From Pelagibius sp. Alg239-R121 (GTDB taxonomy: Bacteria > Pseudomonadota > Alphaproteobacteria > Kiloniellales > Kiloniellaceae), in contig NZ_CAMZOF010000002.1 of NCBI RefSeq assembly GCF_947331435.1, positions 656,566 to 720,565 of the forward strand: a stretch of DNA of 64,000 nucleotides. Reading direction: 5' to 3'. Positions 8,376-15,716 of this stretch are shown one piece after another. Below the pieces are notes generated by a model. That model had not been told where the DNA came from, did no database searches, and saw only the letters and a list, made by a program, of their open reading frames with translations. Each line of letters opens with the position of its first letter. The first letter of the stretch is position 1. The position numbers and the translations under genes are program-made.

Positions 8376-10108
8376 GGCGTGCCTCCCCGGATCAGAAACA
8401 TCTCGACGCGCCGGTTCATCGCCCGGGTGATGGCATCCTCTTCCGTCACGGTCGGGCGGCTTTCACCGAAGTGCGGCGGCCGATTGGCATCGACCATCCT
8501 ATTCCAAGGCACGCCCTCTTGATGGGCCATTCGATAGAACGCAACAGAGCGGCGCCGGGACATATCCATGTTCGCGGCGTCACTGCCCGGTCCCGAGGAA
8601 TGACCGACAAACCGGACTTTCAGTTGGGGGTCACTGTCCAAGCGATCGGTCTTGACGCTTTGAAAAGCCGTCTCATGTTCCGTTTTCGGTTGCGCCTCGC
8701 CAAAACCAAGGTTCAGAAAGCGGAAATGCTCGCCGGGCACCACTGTCTGAAACAGGCCACTGCCGCTGCGAGAAGCTTTACGTTCTTCGTTTTGGTTCGA
8801 ACCCTCGCGAATTCCGGTGTCGTCCTCGAAGGCAGAGCGCGCTTCGGCACTCCGGGTTTCCAGGCGCCAGACTTCGCCCAGGAAAAACGCCCTCGCGACA
8901 CCATCCTCGGAGACGTTTGCGCCGATCTGGTCCTGCACCGTATCGACTCGCGCCTGATAGTTATTACGCCCCGTAAGCTCCGTGGAAGTCATGACCTTGC
9001 GGGCCAGCCACTCGGTCAAACCTTCGTTGTAGTGACGGATATCGCGGGAAGCATCGACCCAAGCCTTGTAGCGTGTATGCCGGTAGAGATGCACAATCTC
9101 GTGGATGAGAGTCGTCTGACGAGGTCCCGCCTGAACACGCGGATGCACGAAAATTTCCCGGTTTGCTGCTTCACCCCGCGCAAAGGCAGATTGTCGCGCC
9201 GCCAGGGTCACAATTTTCGGGCCGACATCGGTGTCGTTGATCAACTTAGTGATCATCGCCCGGTAATTAACGTTTGTAGGGTCAATGTCGAAATCCTCGG
9301 AATCCGACATCTTCTCGAGAACGTTGTCCATCCACTGGTTCAAAAAGTCCGCATCGCTCGACACGACAGACGGCTTCATCAACGACACCCGGTTCTCGAT
9401 TTCAGTGTCGCTGAGCGGCGAAGAGATCTGTGGGAAGTGCGCGGTCACTCGCTTGTGCATCGCGACCGCATCACTATCGAGATTGGCATTGGTCGTGTTG
9501 GTCGATGCAGGGCGATTGAAGTTTCGCGCATCCAGGAAGTTGAACGCCTGCGTGAAGAGATGATCGGCGGTGCCACCGCTTCCCAGCGCCCCGTCGACCC
9601 AAGGTTTACGCTGCGTACTGCCACCCGGTGAAGCCGGCGCGCGGGGCGGACCATCAACCCGGACTCCCTGATGAACATCACCCAGACGTCCCGGGCTGAC
9701 GAGATCTCGGCTCAGGCGCAGCCCGTGACCACCGGTAATCGGTCCGCCGCCTGATACAACAGATTGCGCTTCCCGCTCGGCCGGATCGCCAGCGCGGCTG
9801 ACAGGAACCCTCCCGGTCGGTTCAGCCATACCCTGTTGAAGTGCGTGGACAGCCTCATGGGCGAGCGTATCAGGCACCGCCATCCTTGACAGTGCGACGT
9901 CGCGTCCAACAGCAAACCCGCGGGCGCCCAGCGCCGAAGACGCCCGATCGACCGCAGGTCCCTCATGAATCCGGAGAGAAGAAAGATCACCACCCAGACG
10001 GGCTTCCAGCCCGGCACGTTCTGCCCCCAGTCCCCGCGCAGGTGTCGCGAGCGCCGCAGACACCGGAACGCTCAGCACGTCGTTTGTCTGTTTGGCCCGT
10101 GCTCTCAT
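8372..10108 (-). CDS. DUF4157 protein with HEIVH metallopeptidase-like and OmpA-like C-terminal domains
   Basis: A 578-residue protein. DUF4157 lies near residues 25-95 (HEAVHALQQG, HExxH at 84-88). A middle domain has TTLIHEIVHLYRHTRY (HExxH at 336-340) followed by YNEGLTEWLARKV (~360-373), a candidate third-ligand segment. Residues ~490-575 look like an OmpA/MotB peptidoglycan-binding domain (LKVRFVGHSSGPG, SRRRSVAFYRM, NRRVEMFLI). I start it at the ATG at 10108, which overlaps the preceding stop as ATGA; the open frame further upstream only shadows the small gene. It lacks the N-terminal cysteine cluster and YEQEAD motif of its two neighbours. A cargo, or an anchor to cell wall, is possible. 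Confidence 0.82.
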   Translation of the reverse strand: MRARAKQTNDVLSVPVSAALATPARGLGAERAGLEARLGGDLSSLRIHEGPAVDRASSALGARGFAVGRDVALSRMAVPDTLAHEAVHALQQGMAEPTGRVPVSRAGDPAEREAQSVVSGGGPITGGHGLRLSRDLVSPGRLGDVHQGVRVDGPPRAPASPGGSTQRKPWVDGALGSGGTADHLFTQAFNFLDARNFNRPASTNTTNANLDSDAVAMHKRVTAHFPQISSPLSDTEIENRVSLMKPSVVSSDADFLNQWMDNVLEKMSDSEDFDIDPTNVNYRAMITKLINDTDVGPKIVTLAARQSAFARGEAANREIFVHPRVQAGPRQTTLIHEIVHLYRHTRYKAWVDASRDIRHYNEGLTEWLARKVMTSTELTGRNNYQARVDTVQDQIGANVSEDGVARAFFLGEVWRLETRSAEARSAFEDDTGIREGSNQNEERKASRSGSGLFQTVVPGEHFRFLNLGFGEAQPKTEHETAFQSVKTDRLDSDPQLKVRFVGHSSGPGSDAANMDMSRRRSVAFYRMAHQEGVPWNRMVDANRPPHFGESRPTVTEEDAITRAMNRRVEMFLIRGGTP

Positions 10109-10356
10109 CCCTTCAGCACTCCCAATGCCGCCCGGGCAACCGCTTGCCCCACACCGGCTTCCGAGCCACGGCCCTTCACCTGACCGCCATCGAGAGACCG
10201 GATTCTGGCGTTCAACGGATTCTGCAAACCTGCCGGCTGCTGATGGATCAACGCAGTCAGCTCCGCCTCGATGGCTGCCGACAGTTCGCGTCGGGAGAAG
10301 CGCCCACTGGGAACCGTGACCGAGTCGATCTTCAGAGTGATCCGGCGCCGGCTCAT
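10105..10356 (-). CDS. small eCIS-locus protein of unknown function
   Basis: An 83-residue basic protein (starts MSRRRITLKIDSVTVPSG) with a predicted helix around FSRRELSAAIEAELTALI. It is tightly placed between the AAA+ ATPase and the first DUF4157 gene, with ATGA overlaps at both ends, which is strong evidence that it is translated. I do not recognise a family. Its position before the cargo-like genes would fit an assembly or loading factor, but that is inference only. Confidence 0.7.
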   Translation of the reverse strand: MSRRRITLKIDSVTVPSGRFSRRELSAAIEAELTALIHQQPAGLQNPLNARIRSLDGGQVKGRGSEAGVGQAVARAALGVLKG

Positions 10357-12287
10357 GTGATCCCTCCGATCTCCGCTGCCGAGAAGGGTTTTTCCAGCTT
10401 GGCATATTCGCGCCGGGCCGCATTCAAAACATGCTGCGGCATCACCGGCGTGTTCGCGCCCGCTGCCAGAAAGCTTGCATTGAGGGCGACTGAGCGAATC
10501 GAGCCGCCCGAGAGATTCATACGCGACAGTTTTTGTGGATCGAGGCCTTCGACTGGTGTGGCCTGTGGGAAAATCCGCGCCCAGATTTCGGCGCGCGCCG
10601 TGGCGTCGGGGAACGGGAACTGAATAACGTAACGCAGGCGGCGTAGAAACGCGCTGTCGAGTGCGGATTTTTGGTTCGTGGTAAGGACAGCCAGGCCACG
10701 ATAAGCCTCCATCCGTTGCAACAGGTAGCTGACCTCAACGTTGGCGTAACGGTCGTGACTGTCCTTGACCTCGCTACGTTTGCCGAACAGCGCATCGGCT
10801 TCATCGAACAAGAGAATTGCCCCGCCATCCTCGGCGGCGGTGAAGATCCGCGAGAGGTTCTTTTCGGTTTCACCGATGTATTTACTGACGACCTGGCTGA
10901 GGTCGATGCGATAAAGATCGAGCCCCAGACGGTTGGCAAGAACTTCCGCCGCGAAGGTTTTTCCGGTTCCGGACGGGCCCGAGAAAAGTGCCGCCGCGCC
11001 TAAGCCGCGCGGGCTTTTTTGCTTCCAGCCCCAGGCTTCGCTGATCCGCCAGGATTCCTGCACGTGCATTGCGAGATCGCCCAACAATGCCATCTGTTGT
11101 TCGGGTAGAACGAGGTCGTCCCAATCGGCCTGACTTTCGATCCTCTCGGCCAGGCCGTCCAGCTGGCGCCGCCCCTGTTCGCGAGCGGCCTGCCACAAGC
11201 GGCCGAAAACCTTATCGGGGTCAACCGCTGTTCCGTTGAGTGAAGCCTCAACTGCCGCGAACACACCCGCCCGATCGAGAGAGAACTGTTCGGCGAGACG
11301 GTCTAGACCAGTGCCCAGCGCTTCAGCTTGCGGGCCAACGGTTTCATGCCATATCGCCCGCCTTTCACTGACCGTTGCCTCGGGAATATCGATCCTCAGC
11401 CTGGGGCCGCGTTCCGGAACGGCAGGGTCTATCGCAGCAATCGCAGTCGGTCCCGCCAGCATGTCCGCCAAGCGTCCAGCCTGGCCTCCCTCGGTTTCAT
11501 AACTCTCGATCAGGATCGCGCCGTCCGAAAGTGCCATTTCCCGATCCAGGTAAACCGCCAGTGCGTGGCGTTGAGTCCAATCGGTGGGAATGTCGCTTTC
11601 ACTAATCCGAAAAAGACTGAGGCGCAGCGCGTCAGTGGCAGCTGCCAGGGTGGCGCGGGCAATAAGCTTGTCACGGCCTGCAAGCAATAGAACCGGCATC
11701 GCGGTCGGCACGGACCAGGCGGCAAGGACCCTATGGGCAGACGCGTTTTGATCAACCGGGTTCAAGACGGCGCCCGACGACCGTACCCGCGTTACGATGC
11801 CCTCGAGCCGCGTATCCAGGTAGTTCAGCCCCATCAAGAAATTCAACAGGCGCTCATCGACTTCTATCTTGCGCCGCAGGAAGGGGCCCGAACCGGAAAG
11901 ATCCAGCAAGCGACATCGTCTTAATGGCGCCGCCGGGCACAGGGCATCCCAGCCTGTATCACCGAAAAGAGCCTGCGCAAGTGCGACGTCGGGTTGGGGT
12001 GATCCGGCCGCGCTCTTGATCTCGTCAGACAGCTGTGCGTCAAGCTCAGCCCCTGCCGACAGGCACAAGATGCCGCGCTCAGTGGGCGTCAGACGGAAGA
12101 GATCGTCGAGCGCATCCAACGCGGACCCACTGCGCCGTACGGACGGCGATTCCAGAGGCGTCTCACCAGCGCGGAATGCCGACAGGCGCGCACGCAGTTC
12201 CGCGCAGTCCTGTGCCAAAGCCGCGCGCATCTCACCGACCAAGTTACGCGGCACATCAGATTCGGCGTGGATGGATTCCGCGCTCAT
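10353..12287 (-). CDS. AAA+ ATPase of the eCIS (Pvc15-like)
   Basis: A 644-residue protein. The C-terminal AAA+ module has Walker A GPSGTGKT at 437-444, Walker B ILLFDEADALFGKR at 491-504 and arginine-finger RR at 549-550. The N-terminal part (~190-300) looks like a degenerate second ATPase fold without a P-loop lysine motif. Two-part ATPases of this type are hallmark eCIS genes (Pvc15), thought to act in the producing cell in assembly or cargo loading rather than as part of the particle. ATGA overlaps with the DUF4255 gene upstream and the small gene downstream. Confidence 0.9.
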   Translation of the reverse strand: MSAESIHAESDVPRNLVGEMRAALAQDCAELRARLSAFRAGETPLESPSVRRSGSALDALDDLFRLTPTERGILCLSAGAELDAQLSDEIKSAAGSPQPDVALAQALFGDTGWDALCPAAPLRRCRLLDLSGSGPFLRRKIEVDERLLNFLMGLNYLDTRLEGIVTRVRSSGAVLNPVDQNASAHRVLAAWSVPTAMPVLLLAGRDKLIARATLAAATDALRLSLFRISESDIPTDWTQRHALAVYLDREMALSDGAILIESYETEGGQAGRLADMLAGPTAIAAIDPAVPERGPRLRIDIPEATVSERRAIWHETVGPQAEALGTGLDRLAEQFSLDRAGVFAAVEASLNGTAVDPDKVFGRLWQAAREQGRRQLDGLAERIESQADWDDLVLPEQQMALLGDLAMHVQESWRISEAWGWKQKSPRGLGAAALFSGPSGTGKTFAAEVLANRLGLDLYRIDLSQVVSKYIGETEKNLSRIFTAAEDGGAILLFDEADALFGKRSEVKDSHDRYANVEVSYLLQRMEAYRGLAVLTTNQKSALDSAFLRRLRYVIQFPFPDATARAEIWARIFPQATPVEGLDPQKLSRMNLSGGSIRSVALNASFLAAGANTPVMPQHVLNAARREYAKLEKPFSAAEIGGIT

Positions 12288-13618
12288 GGGATCGTCACCG
12301 TTTCAAGCACCGGGGGTTCGGCTTGGCGGTCGATGACCGGACTGTCGATGCCGTCCACCCGCAGACGAACGGGGAGTGCAGCGCCCGAGTTCAAACCTGC
12401 GAACACGGCCTGGACCTGATCGACCGCCGCAACAGGAGAAGCAATCTGCGCCGTATGCTGACCAACAAGGATCTCCACCGTTTGGCCCGGTCGGATCGGC
12501 GGCTCCGAGGTCATGGTGATGGCAACACCGCCCGCATCGGGCGCGGCTGACGGCGTTGTGGCCGGGGCAAGCGCCAGGGGCAAAGCGTTGGAGAAGACTT
12601 CCCGTCCATCGCCGTCGAGCACCCGGACATCGATTGAATAGGACCCGATACGCCAGGCTCCCGGGTCGTTTCCCGAGCCTGCAAGCGGGTGTGCCGCTGC
12701 CAAGGCGGGGCCACTGGGCAGGTCGATCAGCAACCGGTTGGGGGCTGCGGGTGCCAGCGGGACCAGCTCCAGAACCAGTCCGGTTCCCGGTTCGGAAAAG
12801 CGCACGGTCGCGTCCCCGCCATCAAGGGCAAACCCGGTGACTGCAACCCGTCCTCCCAGCCGCATGACCGGCTGCTCATCGAGAGGTTCGACGGTCAACA
12901 AGGTGGGGACCGACGACATCAGATCAGGCCGGACAGTCACGCCCGGATCGCGCCCCGTTGCTGGATCGACCAATCCGCCGCGGCTGAGAACCGGCAGGCT
13001 CGGACGGGTCGGCTGATCGCGCTCGATCAAGACCAAAGAGACGTCATAGGCCACGGTGGTGCGGTAATTCGCCTGAAGCGCCGTCCACATCTTGGACATG
13101 TCATCCATCGAGAGGGTGCGTGGCGTGATTTTTAGGAGTTCGATCTGATCGGCGATCTCTGCAGCCTGGATGACACCCAGATCGTTGGGCAGAATATCGC
13201 CAGGCACTGCGCCCATCAATGCAGTCCGGATGCGCTCCCGCGGCAGGATCGCCGTTTCATGAAACAGCTGCATGGCATAACCGAGAAGAATCTCTGCATG
13301 GAGTTCTTCTCCCGAGACTGCCGTCAGCATGTAATGCAGATCAAGCGCCAGTCTGGGTCGGCAGACGATCCGGCCTTCGCTGCTGCGCGTGGGCAGGTCG
13401 GTGTTGCGAAGCGCGGCGTTCGGCGTGATCCGATGCAGAAAGACATTGAGCTGCGTGGCCTGACTATCTCCGTTATCGGCGACCACGCGATCCGGCGGAA
13501 GGGCAGTGACCGAAAAATCCGCCCCGAGAGCCTGGCTGACATCGCCATCGATCATCGCATCGTTCAGAAGATCCTTCAGAAGCTGAGTCACAGCGGCAAT
13601 GGCCAGGACGTTGCTCAT
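12284..13618 (-). CDS. DUF4255 / Pvc16-like tail terminator (cap) protein
   Basis: A 444-residue protein. Residues ~1-205 match the Pvc16 N-terminal domain (formerly DUF4255): ALAVTQLL-type start, LNVFLHRITPNAALRN, LALDLHYMLTAV and LLGYAMQLFHE. This domain caps the distal end of eCIS tubes. The remaining ~230 residues are two beta-rich, Ig-like segments (~240-330 and ~365-444), longer than the minimal cap, that could project outward. ATGA overlaps join it to both neighbours. The cap role is from family knowledge; the function of the extension is unknown. Confidence 0.86.
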   Translation of the reverse strand: MSNVLAIAAVTQLLKDLLNDAMIDGDVSQALGADFSVTALPPDRVVADNGDSQATQLNVFLHRITPNAALRNTDLPTRSSEGRIVCRPRLALDLHYMLTAVSGEELHAEILLGYAMQLFHETAILPRERIRTALMGAVPGDILPNDLGVIQAAEIADQIELLKITPRTLSMDDMSKMWTALQANYRTTVAYDVSLVLIERDQPTRPSLPVLSRGGLVDPATGRDPGVTVRPDLMSSVPTLLTVEPLDEQPVMRLGGRVAVTGFALDGGDATVRFSEPGTGLVLELVPLAPAAPNRLLIDLPSGPALAAAHPLAGSGNDPGAWRIGSYSIDVRVLDGDGREVFSNALPLALAPATTPSAAPDAGGVAITMTSEPPIRPGQTVEILVGQHTAQIASPVAAVDQVQAVFAGLNSGAALPVRLRVDGIDSPVIDRQAEPPVLETVTIP

Positions 13619-14382
13619 CCGCTCCCCCTGCCGCTCTTAAGGTAATCTGCAAGCGATGTCATCTGGGGCTGACGAAGCTGTGGCCGCTTAGGTTGTTTTT
13701 GTGCGACCGGTTCGGCACGAACGTCAATGCGGCCGATTTCGATGACGATGTCTGGTGTCGCTGGCGCGCTGGGATCTTCCCGATGCAACGATCTGCTGGA
13801 GACACGCTGACGGGCGGAATCCGGCTCGTAGCGGCCGGAATCTTCGCCCTCCGGCGGAGAATAGTGATGTTGGGGAAGGAGAGGTTCCGGCGGGCGAGCG
13901 GGCTGTGTTGCTCGGGGTGCCGGCAACGCAATATCCACGGTGGATGATGGCAAATCAGCAACAGCCTCGTTGGGCAACGTCGCCGCAATGGGCGCAGGAG
14001 GCACGGCTTGCTCTCTGACTGGCATATCATCCGTCTTCCGATGGTCCCGATGGCTCTGCAGAGGATCGGACTGCCTGGGCAAAGGGCTTGCCGGTAAAAG
14101 CGGTGATGGACGGTTCTCGAGGCTGGGCGCCTGCGCGCGACGCAACGTTCTTTTGTCGAGCTCTGCAGGATCTGTTGCCAGCGGAGATCTTGAGTCTGGC
14201 ACGGGTTCACTCGGCTTGGGCGGCACTACAGGTGGTTCAGCCGGAATACTTTCATTTACTGTTTCCGGCGCACTGCCCCACTCGGTGGATGGCACCTCGA
14301 AACGCGATGCCACACGGGGGCTTAACCCTGGACCGGCGGTTCCATTGGCGCGCGCGACCAGACGTGACAGAACACCGCTCAT
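13615..14382 (-). CDS. proline-rich, probably disordered protein of the eCIS operon
   Basis: A 255-residue protein rich in Pro, Ser, Arg and Glu, with almost no predicted folded core. Short conserved-looking ends are present: LSRLVARANGTAGPGLSPRV at the start and QMTSLADYLKSGRGSG at the end. ATGA overlaps on both sides place it firmly in the operon between the zinc-ribbon baseplate protein and the cap gene. I do not recognise a family. Its position would fit a scaffold or linker role, but nothing in the sequence proves it. Confidence 0.62.
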   Translation of the reverse strand: MSGVLSRLVARANGTAGPGLSPRVASRFEVPSTEWGSAPETVNESIPAEPPVVPPKPSEPVPDSRSPLATDPAELDKRTLRRAQAPSLENRPSPLLPASPLPRQSDPLQSHRDHRKTDDMPVREQAVPPAPIAATLPNEAVADLPSSTVDIALPAPRATQPARPPEPLLPQHHYSPPEGEDSGRYEPDSARQRVSSRSLHREDPSAPATPDIVIEIGRIDVRAEPVAQKQPKRPQLRQPQMTSLADYLKSGRGSG

Positions 14383-15074
14383 CCGCTTCTCGCCAAGTTT
14401 AGATAAGCGGATCTTCGGACTCCGCTCATCGCCAGTATTTCAGACTCCGCCCAGCCGAAAGCCGCTGCAATTTCGCCAACCTCACCCAGAAGCCGCAGGG
14501 CCGCTGCTTCGATTTCCCGCCAGATATGGGCGCCCACGTCCAGTTGGTCGGTCCATTGCGTCTCGCAGTCCGCACAGCTCAATGTGATGTTAAGCTCGCC
14601 TGCCGCCTCCCGCTCTTCGATCAGGTCATCGATCTGTTTGAGCACCTGAGGTGCCAACTCAACCGCTTCGCCTGCAAGCTGATGCCGGATGAAGGCCGTA
14701 ACATCGGTTTCAGGCAGATAAGCCGCGGCAGCCAGGTCCCGACTGTTGAGCGGCCGCAATTCGATCTGCACCCCCTCGACATCGAAGACTTCTCGCTTGG
14801 GGGCCGCAAGTGATTCCGCTAAAGCCTGAACATCTAGTTCAATCTCCATCTGAGATCCACAGTCCGGGCATTTCGCAACCGAGTTAAGCGTTGCGCCAAA
14901 CGTCGCGTGACGCAGATACAGAAGTTGCCGGTCGCGTTCAGCTAACGGAAGCGCGGCGAGATCCGCCTCCCCAGCTGCAGCCCAAAGAACAGCGATCGCA
15001 CGGTCGAGCGGACCGCGGCCAGCACCGGTTTCCCAGGCTGCGATTATCCCTGATGCTGTCAATGCGGCTGTCAT
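14379..15074 (-). CDS. zinc-ribbon baseplate protein (T4 gp26-like family, tentative)
   Basis: A 231-residue protein with two CxxC pairs, CPDCGS near residue 88 and CADCET near 182, expected to bind zinc. The surrounding pattern (LLYLRHATFGATL before the first pair, ELDVQALAESL after it, ELRPLNSRDLAAAAYL mid-protein) resembles the T4-type baseplate hub/assembly family found in many contractile tails. GGAG lies 5 bases before the ATG at 15074. It follows the tube gene after ~104 bp and overlaps the proline-rich gene by ATGA. The family call is moderate; the zinc ribbon itself is plainly visible. Confidence 0.6.
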   Translation of the reverse strand: MTAALTASGIIAAWETGAGRGPLDRAIAVLWAAAGEADLAALPLAERDRQLLYLRHATFGATLNSVAKCPDCGSQMEIELDVQALAESLAAPKREVFDVEGVQIELRPLNSRDLAAAAYLPETDVTAFIRHQLAGEAVELAPQVLKQIDDLIEEREAAGELNITLSCADCETQWTDQLDVGAHIWREIEAAALRLLGEVGEIAAAFGWAESEILAMSGVRRSAYLNLARSG

Positions 15075-15178
15075 GTTACTCCAGCGGCTAGAATCTGATC
15101 ATTAGAGGGCAATTCGGTTTCTGACGGGTCCGGTCAATAACGATCGCACTCTAGGGGTTCCAAAGCGGATTCTGCCTG

Positions 15179-15697
15179 TTACGCATCTAGCGACGGCTCG
15201 CTGGGCTCCGTCACTTCGACGTCGCGGATCCAACCTTCATTTTCGAGTTTGATGGTCTGGATCGCGACGGCGTTGGCGTTGGCGTCAAGTTCCGGCAAAG
15301 CCTGATACTCAGAGACCCAGCAACGGAAGATCTTGTATGCGATCGCCAGCTGGCCGGCCTCGTTGTACATCTCGAGCGTAATGTCTTTGCGGAAATCCGC
15401 GAGCGAGACCTCGGCGCCAAGTCCAGCCTCGACATTCCAGACCTTCTTCGCCCAGTTCTCGAACTCCGGATCATGAGTCACACCGCGTTCCAGTGTGATT
15501 GCCTCGAACTTGGTACGCCCGGGTGACTTTCGGCTGGTGGAGCCGTCTCCACCAACGCGATGCTCCACGACCTCGGTACTCAGTTTCAGGGCACCTACCT
15601 TGCAAACCCCGGCGACGTAGCGATTGTCCCAGCGAACCCGAAATTTGAAGTTCTTGTAGGGATCAAAGCGCTGTGGATTGACGCTGAATTCAACCAT
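15179..15697 (-). CDS. eCIS inner tube protein (gp19/Hcp-like, Pvc1-like)
   Basis: A 172-residue protein of the T4-like tail tube family: DPYKNFKFRVRWDNRYVAGV at the start, a TKFEAITLERGVTHDPEFEN core and a C-terminal AIQTIKLENEGW strand. It stacks as hexamers to make the inner tube that is expelled. AAGGAG stands 8 bases before the ATG. Only one tube gene and one sheath gene are in the window, whereas PVC/Afp loci carry several of each. It lies 19 bp after the sheath gene and is presumably co-transcribed with it. Confidence 0.93.
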   Translation of the reverse strand: MVEFSVNPQRFDPYKNFKFRVRWDNRYVAGVCKVGALKLSTEVVEHRVGGDGSTSRKSPGRTKFEAITLERGVTHDPEFENWAKKVWNVEAGLGAEVSLADFRKDITLEMYNEAGQLAIAYKIFRCWVSEYQALPELDANANAVAIQTIKLENEGWIRDVEVTEPSEPSLDA

Positions 15698-15716
15698 GTC
15701 TGTTACTCCTTAGCGC

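Noticed and set aside
8228..9631. 467-codon plus-strand frame
   Set aside because: Antisense to the DUF4157/OmpA gene; composition is that of a shadow frame.
10109..10423. N-terminal extension of the DUF4157/OmpA frame
   Set aside because: It overlaps the small gene entirely and has no family similarity; the ATGA start at 10108 fits the operon style.
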